Part shown: positions 55,936-64,000 of the stretch, piece after piece
Layout of the letters: every line of letters starts with the position of its first letter
How positions within the stretch are numbered: the stretch's first letter is position 1
Assembly: GCA_031263195.1 (NCBI GenBank)
Contig: JAISGD010000022.1
Coordinates: forward strand, 62,001-126,000
Direction: 5' to 3'
Length of the DNA: 64,000 nt
Source of the DNA: Campylobacteraceae bacterium
Lineage (GTDB): Bacteria; Campylobacterota; Campylobacteria; Campylobacterales; Campylobacteraceae
Position numbers and translations under genes: made by a program
The notes under the pieces: model-generated
Database searches by the model: none
What the model was told of the DNA's origin: nothing
The model's input: the letters and a program-made list of their open reading frames with translations, nothing else

Positions 55936-56682
55936 TTAAATATCATATATAAAGTTCTCAGAAATATATGGATATTTGAGCGATATTTTGTGATTTAAAA
56001 TATAAGACAAAGAATAATGACTTTGATGTATCAAGAACCCTTCGTGTGCATCTATCAACTCTATAAGTTTGTTCGCTTGATTGAAATTTAAATGTTTGCC
56101 TTCGCTGTATTCTACATCATAACTCGCGTCTACAAATACGGCGTCCAAATCTGTTTTTCGCAAAAAATCCAAACTTTGCTCCCCAATTCCGGAACAATCC
56201 GTAAGATATGCTATTGTTTTATTAGGTGTTTTAATAAGATAACCATGAGTCGGACGAGTGTGCAGCAGCGGTATGGGTGTAAACTCCAAGTTTGCCACTC
56301 TTACACTTTCAAAAGGAGTATTTTCTATAAATTCAAATCCGTGCCCTCTTATCAAAAGATCGGCAAAACCTTTGTCGTCTTTGGGATGATAGCATGGCGC
56401 ATTTACCGCCATATGACGCAATCTTAAAAGCCCATAAGCGTGATCAGCGTGAAAATGAGTGAGAAATTGCGCTAAAAACTGCTTTTCTTCTCTTATTTGT
56501 AAAAATGTATCCGAACCGCTGTCTATAAATATCACATTATCTTCAAACTCTATATAAGCGCAACTCGGACCATTTCTCCTACCGCTTTTCCTGTACATAC
56601 TACACGCCGCACAATCACAGCCATATACGGGAAGTCCGGCTGTATCGCTTGTACCTATAAACTTTAACGTTATATTTAACAT
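55936..56682 (-). CDS. MBL-fold hydrolase, PhnP-like
   Basis: Start 56682 (MLNITLKFIGTSDTAGLPVYGCDCAAC); ATG 56697 is further upstream. 248 residues. N-terminal GTxxxxGxPxxGCDCxxC is the PhnP structural zinc motif, and TDFxHADH-type residues appear as FLTHFHADHAYGL (metal-binding HxHxDH). Others: YLTDCSGIGEQ, FVDASYDV, HQSHYS. PhnP hydrolyses cyclic phosphoribosyl phosphates; related enzymes act on other cyclic phosphodiesters. No phn genes nearby. Confidence 0.85.
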   Translation of the reverse strand: MLNITLKFIGTSDTAGLPVYGCDCAACSMYRKSGRRNGPSCAYIEFEDNVIFIDSGSDTFLQIREEKQFLAQFLTHFHADHAYGLLRLRHMAVNAPCYHPKDDKGFADLLIRGHGFEFIENTPFESVRVANLEFTPIPLLHTRPTHGYLIKTPNKTIAYLTDCSGIGEQSLDFLRKTDLDAVFVDASYDVEYSEGKHLNFNQANKLIELIDAHEGFLIHQSHYSLSYILNHKISLKYPYISENFIYDI

Positions 56683-56867
56683 TGAGTGCCTGACCACTCA
56701 TTATACCAATCTTCCTGCTCCTCATGCCTTTGCTCCTTGCGTTTTAGCAGATTGTCACGAATATTCTCTAATTCCTCCGCGCTCATAAATTTCATCGCGC
56801 CAAGTTCCAAAAGCGGTACCGGTATAAGAACGGCTATCTCAGAAAGCAGCGTTTCCTTTTTATCCAT
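56676..56867 (-). CDS. Small conserved-looking protein next to the hydrolase
   Basis: Start 56867 (MDKKETLLSEIAVLIPVPLLE) with GGAG upstream; 63 residues. Amphipathic first half, then a charged helix SAEELENIRDNLLKRKEQRHEEQEDWYNEW. It overlaps the hydrolase start by 7 bp, so they are cotranscribed. No domain recognised. Confidence 0.6.
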   Translation of the reverse strand: MDKKETLLSEIAVLIPVPLLELGAMKFMSAEELENIRDNLLKRKEQRHEEQEDWYNEWSGTQC

Positions 56868-57009
56868 AATATATATCTCCACCAAAATCTCAAAACAGTA
56901 TCTTAGCACATTTGTCATAAAAGCTTTCAGAGAAGTTTTTAAGCGTATTAACGAAGCATTATTGTTTTTTAATGTAAACTACACATTACCTTCCGCAAAA
57001 GGATAAAAA

Positions 57010-57684
57010 ATGGCTCTTTCTGTTATTATGATAGAAGATGATGAGGATTTAGCGGAGTTGCTGGTAGATTTTTTAAGAAAATGCGGCATTGAAGTTACAA
57101 CTTTTCCCGACCCGTTTATCGGTATAAGTGCGATAAATATTAACAAATACGATCTTTTGATACTTGACTTGTCGCTTCCGGGACTTGACGGTTTGGAGAT
57201 TTGTAAAGAGGTACGTGAAAAAAGCGATATACCTATTATAATTTCATCGGCCAGAAGCGATGTTGAAGATAAGATAATAGGTCTTGAACTTGGAGCTGAC
57301 GACTATCTGCCCAAACCATACGAACCTAAAGAGTTATACGCCAGAATCATGAGTGTGATAAGAAGATACCGAAAAAGTGATAAAGAGATAGAACAAAAAA
57401 GTAATTTTGTTTTGAATGAAGATGCCAGAACTATAAGCTTTAAAGGCAGCATCTTAAAACTCACGCAAGCCGAATATGAAGTCTTATCGCTTTTAATAGA
57501 GCGCATAGGATGTGTTGTTTCGCGCAGAGATTTGATACGTTTCGCGCCATCTTTAAGGGATGAGAGCGAGAGCAGAAGTCTTGATGTACTCATCAGCAGA
57601 ATACGTGCAAAAATCAACGATAATTCTAAAAATCCGGAGTTTCTTCATTCTATACGCGGTATAGGATATAGGCTTACACGATGA
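57010..57684 (+). CDS. OmpR-type response regulator (ArsR-like)
   Basis: 224 residues. Acidic pocket MIEDDED, phospho-Asp in LLILDLSLPGLDG (~53), Lys in YLPKPYEPKELYARI. The C-terminal winged helix ends HSIRGIGYRLTR. It precedes and overlaps its kinase by 4 bp. Similar in layout to acid-responsive ArsRS regulators of Campylobacterota, a family-level suggestion only. Confidence 0.9.
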   Translation: MALSVIMIEDDEDLAELLVDFLRKCGIEVTTFPDPFIGISAININKYDLLILDLSLPGLDGLEICKEVREKSDIPIIISSARSDVEDKIIGLELGADDYLPKPYEPKELYARIMSVIRRYRKSDKEIEQKSNFVLNEDARTISFKGSILKLTQAEYEVLSLLIERIGCVVSRRDLIRFAPSLRDESESRSLDVLISRIRAKINDNSKNPEFLHSIRGIGYRLTR

Positions 57685-58970
57685 GACAACGATATTCACT
57701 TCAAACAAAAATAACAATTATATTTTGCGTAGCAATTGTAGCTGTGTGTCTCATAGGTATCGGCGCATACATCAAAAGTCAAAAAGAGTCGGCTTTGGGA
57801 TTTTATCATCTGGCTATTTCACTTGCTATTTCGGAAGACTCACGCGACGAGACGAACAATAGATTTATCGCTGAAAAATTCACAAACGAAGGATTTGTGC
57901 TTGTTGAGAATGAAACACTTGCGGATGAAATCTCCAAAACATATGATAAAGAACTTGTACTCCGCAAAAAAGGCTATGACGAACGCAGACGCTATAAAGG
58001 CGGCGGTGAAGCGAAATATAACAAAATCTATATAGCGGAAGATGGCTCTGACTTCGGCATAATCTTTCATAATAATAATGAGTATCTTATTTTAAATCAA
58101 GCTAAAGACGAACGCATTATATTTCAAGTCCCTCAGACAGTTAAAAATTACACTGCCCTTTTGATATTTGGCAGTATTGTGCTGATGCTGTGTCTTTTAT
58201 ATATGGGGACTATCAGGAGTATCCGTCCGCTAAGAACATTGCGCGAAAAAATAAAAGATCTTGCCGAAGGTAACGATGAAATAGAGATTAAAATACAAGG
58301 TGACGACGAAATAGCCGAAGTTATAAACGAATTTGATGTCGCGGTTAAAAAGATACGCGCCTTCAGACAAGCAAGGCAGCTCTTTTTGCGAAATATTATG
58401 CATGAATTTAAAACACCCATTATGCAGGGTAAACTCTCTGTGGAGATGTTAGAGGAGAGTACGTATAAAAGCTCTCTTGAGAAGGTTTTTATCAGGCAGG
58501 AGAATCTTTTAAACAGATTTATCAGTATTGAAAAACTTAGCACAGGCGAATTGGGACTTGATATTCACAACTATAATCTGCGCGATATTATAGATGCTTC
58601 GCTCGATATCATCGGCGATAGAGCTTTAAATATAAGCATTGAGATAGATGATAAAAATGTGCAGGCGGATTTTGATATGTTGGCTATAGCTATTAAAAAT
58701 CTACTTGATAACGCTCTTTTATATAGCTCCGACAAAAAAGCTTACATTAGAACAAAATGCGATGAAATTTTTATCTCAAATATCGGAAAACCTTTGGAGT
58801 TTCAGCTTGAAGAGTATAAAAAACCATTTTTTATGCAAGGTAAGAAGCAAAAAGAGTCTCGTGGACTTGGATTTGGACTGTTTATATCGCTAAATATTTT
58901 TGAACTGCACGGTATCAAAACAGAATACAACTATGAAAATGGAAAGAGTATTTTTACGCTAAAGTTTTAA
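57681..58970 (+). CDS. Sensor histidine kinase (ArsS-like)
   Basis: 429 residues: helix IIFCVAIVAVCLIGIGAYI, a ~115-residue periplasmic sensor, a second helix (TALLIFGSIVLMLCLLYMG), HAMP region and H-box LRNIMHEFKTPIMQGK (phospho-His ~241). The catalytic boxes are short: NLLDNALLYSSDK (N) and ESRGLGFGLFISLNIFELHG (G). The HEFKTP variant and short ATPase region resemble ArsS-type kinases. Confidence 0.88.
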   Translation: MRQRYSLQTKITIIFCVAIVAVCLIGIGAYIKSQKESALGFYHLAISLAISEDSRDETNNRFIAEKFTNEGFVLVENETLADEISKTYDKELVLRKKGYDERRRYKGGGEAKYNKIYIAEDGSDFGIIFHNNNEYLILNQAKDERIIFQVPQTVKNYTALLIFGSIVLMLCLLYMGTIRSIRPLRTLREKIKDLAEGNDEIEIKIQGDDEIAEVINEFDVAVKKIRAFRQARQLFLRNIMHEFKTPIMQGKLSVEMLEESTYKSSLEKVFIRQENLLNRFISIEKLSTGELGLDIHNYNLRDIIDASLDIIGDRALNISIEIDDKNVQADFDMLAIAIKNLLDNALLYSSDKKAYIRTKCDEIFISNIGKPLEFQLEEYKKPFFMQGKKQKESRGLGFGLFISLNIFELHGIKTEYNYENGKSIFTLKF

Positions 58971-58982
58971 TCTTCATCAAAC

Positions 58983-59004
58983 TGCCTCGCTTTAAAGCGA
59001 GGCA
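58983..59004. terminator. Bidirectional terminator (perfect 22-bp palindrome)
   Basis: TGCCTCGCTTT followed by its exact reverse complement AAAGCGAGGCA. It sits between the convergent kinase and dehydrogenase genes; TTATATTTAG follows on the plus side. Confidence 0.8.
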
Positions 59005-59010
59005 TTATAT

Positions 59011-60066
59011 TTAGAGTGTAACAACAGGTTTAATGAGATCTTTTGGTTTGTCCTTCATTAATAGCAAAGCCTCTTCTATGGAGTCGAGCCCTTTAAATCT
59101 GTGCGTCAAAAGCAAGCTCACATCAAGTTTGCCGTATTTAACTAAACGCGCAAGATACTCCATATTTTTCCTGCCGCCAGGCATAAGACCACCGGTAATT
59201 CTTATATGACCCATACCAAGTCCCCAACCAATACGAGGAATTTTTATATAATCCCCACTGCCAAGATAGTTAATGTTAGAGATAATACCGGCAGGTCGTA
59301 CAATCTGCACAGCTTGTTCAAACGTATCAACATCACCACCGGCGATAATGACTTTATCAACACCTTCACCGCCGACTATATCTTTAATCTGTTCTACAAT
59401 ATCTCCGTCTTTATAGTTTATGATATCCGTAGCACCATATTTTTTCGCAACTTCAATGCATTTAGGACGAGAACCAACTGCCAAAATACGAGCTGCACCG
59501 CGAAGATTTGAACCTGCTACTGCCATAAGTCCGACAGGACCGATGCCGATAACTGCAACAGTATCGCCATACTCAACTTCAGCGTTATTTGCGCCATGAA
59601 AACCCGTAGGTACCATATCGGAAAGCATTGTAGCCTCTTCGATACTAATCTCAGGCGGTAAAAGTGCCATATTGCCATCAGCTTCGTTTACGTGAAAAAA
59701 TTCTGCCATCAAACCATCTTTACTGTTAGAAAATTTCCAACCGTTTAACATACCATTTGAATGCTGTGAAAATCCTCTTTGTGAAGCTACTGCCTGCCAA
59801 TCAGGCGTAATGGCGGGTATAATTACTTTATCGCCGGGCTTAAAGTCTTTTACTAATGAACCAACCTCAACAACCTCTCCGACACCTTCATGCCCGAGTA
59901 TTAAGTTATGACGGTCGCCAATCGCACCTTCAAAAACCGTATGGATATCCGATGTGCATGGTGAAATAGCTAATGGACGCACAATAGCGTCAAATGGTCC
60001 CGCAACAGGTCGCTCTTTTTCTATCCAGCCGACCTTGTTGAGACCTAGCATTGCAAACCCCTTCAT
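59011..60066 (-). CDS. Zinc-dependent secondary alcohol dehydrogenase
   Basis: Start 60066 (MKGFAMLGLNKVGWIE) with AAGGAG; the longer frame has no RBS. 351 residues. Catalytic zinc residues: ISPCTSDIHT (Cys~37) and LILGHEGVGEVV (His, Glu). Rossmann cofactor site VAVIGIGPVGLMAVAG, with VGSRPKC after it, the SRP-type loop associated with NADP(H) preference. Closely resembles Thermoanaerobacter/Clostridium-type secondary alcohol dehydrogenases that interconvert 2-propanol and acetone. Tetrameric in the family. Monocistronic. Confidence 0.92.
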   Translation of the reverse strand: MKGFAMLGLNKVGWIEKERPVAGPFDAIVRPLAISPCTSDIHTVFEGAIGDRHNLILGHEGVGEVVEVGSLVKDFKPGDKVIIPAITPDWQAVASQRGFSQHSNGMLNGWKFSNSKDGLMAEFFHVNEADGNMALLPPEISIEEATMLSDMVPTGFHGANNAEVEYGDTVAVIGIGPVGLMAVAGSNLRGAARILAVGSRPKCIEVAKKYGATDIINYKDGDIVEQIKDIVGGEGVDKVIIAGGDVDTFEQAVQIVRPAGIISNINYLGSGDYIKIPRIGWGLGMGHIRITGGLMPGGRKNMEYLARLVKYGKLDVSLLLTHRFKGLDSIEEALLLMKDKPKDLIKPVVTL

Positions 60067-60226
60067 AAACTTCTCCTTACAAATGAATTTAATAGCCACA
60101 AACAGTAGTAACGGTGCATAAACCGCTTATAACAACAATTTATAGCTTAATTGTAAGAATACCATTTTGCAACATAAACCTACATAAAATTTTCTTAAAA
60201 TGCTTTATTAGTATTAACAAATAACC

Positions 60227-61258
60227 TTATGTCGCGGAGTCAATTATCCCGCTTCCTACAACATATTCGTCTTGATAAAATGTCGCCAATTGCCCTGCGG
60301 CTATAGCGCTGGCACTCTCATCCATAACAATTTTAGCGCCTTTTTTATCGTCATCTATAAATATTTTGCATTTTAATTTCGGACTTCTGTATCGTATTTT
60401 GACGGCTGCTTCAAGTTCGTTTTTATCTACGAACATATTTAAAGATTTTACCCTAAACTCTCTTGCCTCAAGCTCATTTTTATTACCGACTATGATTTGA
60501 TTTTTTTCAGGAATGATGGAGATGACGTAGTGCGGATCGTGAGCCCCTTTTATGTCAAAGCCTCTTCTTTTGCCTATCGTGTAGTGCATATAACCTTGAT
60601 GAGTTCCTATGACTTCGCCTTTTGTATTGAGCACCTCGCCTTGTCTTGAGACATTCATATGCTCTTGCAAAATCTCAATATATGTATTTTGCACAAAACA
60701 TATCTCGCTGCTCTCTTTTTGCGTAGAGAAATCTTCAAGTTCAGGAATGCTAAGCGCGAAAGCTTTTATATCTTTTTTATATTTTTCGCCCAAAGGAAAA
60801 ATCATAAATGGCAACGCGTCCAGCGAGACTTGCGCTAAAAAATAACTCTGGTCTTTGCTTTTATCAACGGCTTCGTATATAAGTCCGTCTTTTATCTGTA
60901 CATAATGACCTGTGGCTAATTTGTCCATTCCAACACTTTTGGCAAAATCAAGCAACGCGCCGAATTTTATATTTTTATTGCAAAGTACGCACGGATTTGG
61001 CGTTACGCCATCTTCGTAAGCTTTTACAAATGGGTTATAGACTATATCTTTAAACTCTTTATTCAGATCCAAAATATGATATTTTATCCCTAAAAATTCA
61101 GCTGCTCGTTTTACCATAGCTATATTTTTTTGGTGTTTTTTTTCATCTCCATGCAAACGCAGATAACAACCCTCCACATGATTTCCGGCTTGTTTTAAAA
61201 GATACGCCGTTGTAGTTGAATCAACGCCGCCGCTCATCGCTACTAAAATATTTGCCAT
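60227..61258 (-). CDS. mnmA: tRNA-specific 2-thiouridylase MnmA
   Basis: 343 residues. N-terminal PP-loop AMSGGVDSTTTAYLL, catalytic cysteines in TPNPCVLCNKNIKFG (~100) and SSEICFV (~190), YTIGKRRGFDI before the C-terminal domain. Thiolates U34 of tRNA-Lys/Glu/Gln. Complete; ends 30 codons earlier than some homologues but with intact domains. Confidence 0.95.
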   Translation of the reverse strand: MANILVAMSGGVDSTTTAYLLKQAGNHVEGCYLRLHGDEKKHQKNIAMVKRAAEFLGIKYHILDLNKEFKDIVYNPFVKAYEDGVTPNPCVLCNKNIKFGALLDFAKSVGMDKLATGHYVQIKDGLIYEAVDKSKDQSYFLAQVSLDALPFMIFPLGEKYKKDIKAFALSIPELEDFSTQKESSEICFVQNTYIEILQEHMNVSRQGEVLNTKGEVIGTHQGYMHYTIGKRRGFDIKGAHDPHYVISIIPEKNQIIVGNKNELEAREFRVKSLNMFVDKNELEAAVKIRYRSPKLKCKIFIDDDKKGAKIVMDESASAIAAGQLATFYQDEYVVGSGIIDSAT

Positions 61259-61270
61259 TTTTTCGACCTC

Positions 61271-62008
61271 TTAATTTGTAAAATTCTCAATCTGTTTTTC
61301 TATAAGTTTGTATCTTGGGTTATCTTGAAGTCCAAGTTCTCGCATTAGTTCAAGATATGTTTTTGTATATTTTTTAATATCATTTCGTATCCACTCCATA
61401 TCATCGCTTATCTGCCAAATGTCTGCTTCTTGGGGTTTGATTGTCTCGTAATTTACTAATACCGTTTTTATAAAATCAACCAAAGGCGTCCAAAATTCAC
61501 TGCCGTAAAGATAGATTTTTAACGGAAGTATCTTTCTTGTCAAAATAAGAGTAGTCGTATCAAATAGTTCATCCATCGTACCAAAACCACCCGGAAACGC
61601 CACGCAAGCGACAGCGTTTCTGATAAGCATATTTTTTCGTATGGCAAAATTCTCAAGCGTTGCCGCTCTTGTTGTAAACGAATTTGTATCTTGCTCAAAG
61701 GGTAAAACAAGATTAAAACCCAAACTCTCGCCATTTTTGCCTTGAAACGCTCCTTTGTTCGCCGCTTCCATAATGCCGTATGAACCGCCCGAAGTTATAT
61801 GAAATCCAACATCGGATAACATTTGAGCCATTTGAACGGCTTTTTCATAATAGGCATTCTCTTTTGTAAAACGAGCGCTTCCAAATATTGTAACTGTCGC
61901 GCCTATATCTTCCAAAAGCGCGAAACCTTTATCGCAATCATCTTTAAAACTCTTGATAACCTCTTTGCTTGTTTTTTTTATATCGTCACTGTATTTTAAA
62001 ATTTCCAT
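61271..62008 (-). CDS. LOG-family protein (lysine decarboxylase-like fold)
   Basis: Start 62008 (MEILKYSDDIKK...) with AGAGAG upstream; a start at 62062 would run deep into folK. 245 residues. The LOG signature is PGGFGTMDELFD (~165) with VTIFGSARF near the N-terminus and TSGGSYGIMEAANKGA. These proteins are phosphoribohydrolases that release nucleobases from nucleoside monophosphates, first known for cytokinin activation. Substrate not known here. Confidence 0.88.
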   Translation of the reverse strand: MEILKYSDDIKKTSKEVIKSFKDDCDKGFALLEDIGATVTIFGSARFTKENAYYEKAVQMAQMLSDVGFHITSGGSYGIMEAANKGAFQGKNGESLGFNLVLPFEQDTNSFTTRAATLENFAIRKNMLIRNAVACVAFPGGFGTMDELFDTTTLILTRKILPLKIYLYGSEFWTPLVDFIKTVLVNYETIKPQEADIWQISDDMEWIRNDIKKYTKTYLELMRELGLQDNPRYKLIEKQIENFTN

Positions 62009-62016
62009 TTTCTCTC

Positions 62017-62520
62017 TTATAACATAGATAAAGGCAACAAAACCGATAATCTTTCTTGCCATTTTGGATGTGGAATAATAATATTTTTTTGCATAAACTT
62101 TGCTGTATCAAAAAAAATAATATCCAAATCAAGCGTTCTGGGCGCGTTTTTAAAGCTTCTTTCGCGTCCGAAAATCTTTTCTACATGTAGTAAAAACTTG
62201 AGTAATTTTTGCGGGTTTAACGAGGTTTGCAGTACTATAATAGCGTTGAAAAAGTCGTCTTGTTTTAAATATCCAAAAGGCGGATTTTGTAAAATTGGCG
62301 AAGTTTTCCTTACATGTACCAATGATGAGCTTAAAAAATATCTGAAAAGTCGATCAAACCTCTTTTTTACATCTCCTACGTTTCCGCCAAGTCCTATAAA
62401 AGCCGTATGTTTAAACTCATCGTTTGACGTTTTTGAGATTGGAAAAAATTTAGTTTTGTGCCAACGCAAAACTTTTTTGTCGCTATTTATCTCCATATAA
62501 AACTTTGGCTTTGCCATCAA
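62017..62520 (-). CDS. folK: HPPK (folate biosynthesis)
   Basis: 167 residues. Core motif FIGLGGNVGDVKKRF, later the ATP/pterin stretch GRERSFKNAPRTLDLDIIFFD (RTLDLDI, the family hallmark) and IPHPKWQERLSVLLPL at the end. It has an ~35-residue N-terminal extension (MMAKPKFYMEINSDKK...) overlapping the peptidase gene by 38 bp. Adds pyrophosphate to 6-hydroxymethyl-dihydropterin. Campylobacterota typically link folK to aroQ and the M24 peptidase. Confidence 0.94.
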   Translation of the reverse strand: MMAKPKFYMEINSDKKVLRWHKTKFFPISKTSNDEFKHTAFIGLGGNVGDVKKRFDRLFRYFLSSSLVHVRKTSPILQNPPFGYLKQDDFFNAIIVLQTSLNPQKLLKFLLHVEKIFGRERSFKNAPRTLDLDIIFFDTAKFMQKNIIIPHPKWQERLSVLLPLSML

Positions 62521-63538
62521 CTACCGCTATCGTATCTTCTATTCGAACGCCAAACTCATTTGGAAGATATATCCCGGGCTCTATCGTAAATACCATACCT
62601 TCTTCGATAACTGTGCTTCCATACGGAGATATGACGGGCAATTCGTGTATATCAAGTCCCACGCCGTGTCCTGTTGAGTGAATAAAGTATTTGCCAAATC
62701 CCGCTTTTTCTATCACATCGCGGGCGGCTTTATCCACATCGCTGGCTTTGACGCCTATTTTAATCGCATCTATAGCCGCTTTTTGAGCTTTTAAGACTAT
62801 GTCGTAAATTTTTTGTCTAAACGGGTCTTTAAATTTTTGCGTATCTTTATGCGTAAATGTCGCGTTATCTCCCGCCTCTGTCGTGCGAGTTCTATCCGAG
62901 CAATAACGGCGGTATTTTACGCCTGCGTCCAAAAGCAGCAAATCGCCGTTTTTGAGCGTCTTATTTTTATTTGGCAGCGCGTGAGGTTTAGCGGCGTTTT
63001 CGTTTATAGCGCATATGGGCTTGAAACTCAGTTCATTTTGACCGCCAAATTTCATAGAATCTTCAGCTTTGTAGTGTAACCCTTCCTCATTTTCACCAAT
63101 TCCGCAAGTTTTTAAAATTTGCTCAAAACGACCAAATCCATCTTTCCCAATCATCGCGGCAGTTTCCAGCAATTCTATCTCTTTTGGCGTTTTTATTATG
63201 CGCTTTTTTTGAGAAAAATTTTTTTGCGACGCGAAAAACAGGTTTAGATTTTTTGACAATGCGTTAAATCTCGCTACGCTAAACTCTAAAGGGTCGAAAA
63301 CGATACGTTTTAAGCGCGCCTTTTTTATAATATCGCGCGCTTTTTTTATCAAATCTCTTTTGGCGTCCACAACTTCGGCGTTTGTTATATTTTCTTTCGC
63401 TTCGGCGACATATCTGCCATCCGTTATGAAATAGGCTTCATCCGTACCGAAGCGTAAAAACAGAGCGTTGTCGCAAGAAAATCCGCACTCGTAATAGAGC
63501 GCGTTTTCATTTTGGATAATGTACGCTCTGTTGTTCAC
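62483..63538 (-). CDS. M24 aminopeptidase (Xaa-Pro type)
   Basis: 351 residues. Small N-terminal creatinase-like part (to ~110), then the metal-binding pita-bread fold: DLLLLDAGVKYRRYCSDRTRT (two Asp ligands), FIHSTGHGVGLDIHELPVIS (His), VFTIEPGIYLP (Glu) and GVRIEDTIAVVDG (Glu). Two metal ions cleave N-terminal residues before proline. Starts 3 bases after aroQ. Could be labelled pepP/pepQ; substrate class not proven. Confidence 0.92.
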   Translation of the reverse strand: MNNRAYIIQNENALYYECGFSCDNALFLRFGTDEAYFITDGRYVAEAKENITNAEVVDAKRDLIKKARDIIKKARLKRIVFDPLEFSVARFNALSKNLNLFFASQKNFSQKKRIIKTPKEIELLETAAMIGKDGFGRFEQILKTCGIGENEEGLHYKAEDSMKFGGQNELSFKPICAINENAAKPHALPNKNKTLKNGDLLLLDAGVKYRRYCSDRTRTTEAGDNATFTHKDTQKFKDPFRQKIYDIVLKAQKAAIDAIKIGVKASDVDKAARDVIEKAGFGKYFIHSTGHGVGLDIHELPVISPYGSTVIEEGMVFTIEPGIYLPNEFGVRIEDTIAVVDGKAKVLYGDK

Positions 63539-63540
63539 GA

Positions 63541-64000
63541 TTATGCTTTTTCTGCTGCGATTTGAGCTTTTCGCTTATTAATAGCTTCTATTTCTGCAAA
63601 GATTTGCATCAAAGCTATCAACGCCAAATGATACCCAAACGGTCCGAATCCGCTTATTTGCCCTGCGCAAGCCGGCGCTGTAAGGCTTTTTTGACGGAAC
63701 TCTTCGCGGCGGTAAATATTGCTGATATGCACTTCGATCACAGGGATACCAATTGCACTTATAGCATCTCTTATCGCTACAGATGTGTGCGTATAAGCAG
63801 CAGGATTGATAATAACACCGTCAACCGTCCCCAAGCACTCTTGCAATTTATCTATCACTTCACCTTCGAAGTTTGATTGGAAAAACTCAATTTCGATTTT
63901 ATTTTGTTTTGCCGCATTTTCTAACTGTGCATGAATGTCATTGAGACTAATCGCTCCGTAGATATTTTGTTCCCTATGTCCCAGCATATTGAGATTTGGT
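63541..64000 (-). CDS. aroQ: 3-dehydroquinate dehydratase, type II (start truncated by window edge)
   Basis: The frame runs off the right edge: upstream of the ATG at 63987 it still reads PNLN, which is the family's [16 protein letters not shown] start, so only a few residues are missing. 153 residues visible. Further motifs: [31 protein letters not shown] (catalytic His/Asn region), [20 protein letters not shown] and [15 protein letters not shown]. Third step of the shikimate pathway. Confidence 0.96.
   Translation of the reverse strand, partial: PNLNMLGHREQNIYGAISLNDIHAQLENAAKQNKIEIEFFQSNFEGEVIDKLQECLGTVDGVIINPAAYTHTSVAIRDAISAIGIPVIEVHISNIYRREEFRQKSLTAPACAGQISGFGPFGYHLALIALMQIFAEIEAINKRKAQIAAEKA

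Overview
The window reads as a chromosomal segment of a low-GC member of the Campylobacterota (Epsilonproteobacteria). Supporting this are the run purD - RDD - lptD - phosphoribosyltransferase-like - pnp, a c-subunit atpE standing alone with a signal-like N-terminus, a folK - M24 peptidase - aroQ end block, and a structured RNA upstream of purD that looks like 6S RNA. No rRNA, insertion sequence, prophage or CRISPR array is visible. The genus cannot be fixed from the sequence alone.

Layout. 1-3.7 kb: the tail of a LexA/S24-type repressor and several lipoproteins of unknown function, one a truncated copy of its neighbour. 3.7-6.5 kb: a CorC/HlyC-type membrane protein and an AGCS-type amino acid symporter. 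6.6-10.7 kb: an alkaline phosphatase, a small exported protein and a LolD/FtsX-type ABC exporter, with two lesions (a frameshift and an in-frame stop) and a suspected third. 10.7-17.5 kb: sppA, argH, pckA and an oadG-oadA pair around the oxaloacetate/PEP node. 18.7-22.8 kb: a strongly promoted operon of a sulfonate/taurine/NMT1-type ABC importer ending in a radical SAM protein with unusual cysteine spacing. 23.2-26.8 kb: amtB-glnK, a DJ-1/PfpI protein, a 25-residue CCGKK peptide gene, a 30-bp perfect palindrome, tRNA-Leu(GAG) and atpE. 26.9-34.5 kb: pnp, PRTase-like, lptD, RDD, purD, 6S RNA candidate, hemD.

34.5-38.4 kb is an AT-rich accessory island: an XRE regulator with a palindromic candidate operator, a PDZ lipoprotein, a decayed gene, and a two-gene nucleotide-signalling defence module (SMODS nucleotidyltransferase with a C-terminal AGS-C-like sensor, plus a SLATT-like 2TM effector). 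38.5-42.5 kb is housekeeping (guaA, small lipoprotein, DciA-like, uvrC). 42.5-45.3 kb is a second accessory block of five unrecognised membrane proteins: three small tail-anchored proteins, one protein made of two tandem zinc-ribbon/2TM units, and one 317-residue protein. With the defence module, this is the best candidate for an undescribed system.

45.6-54.3 kb: an MFS transporter, a CusFBA copper/silver efflux set with its two-component system but no outer-membrane channel, and a CrcB fluoride channel. 54.3-64 kb: two lipoproteins related to the one at 338, a PhnP-like hydrolase, a second two-component system, a secondary alcohol dehydrogenase, mnmA, a LOG-family protein, folK, an M24 peptidase and the start-truncated aroQ.

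A genome-scale signal runs through the window: the palindromic octamer TACATGTA occurs at least 23 times against roughly two expected from base composition, both inside genes and between them, with five copies in a duplicated 250-bp stretch after the cusS-like gene. All calls are from reading the sequence; no database search was possible.
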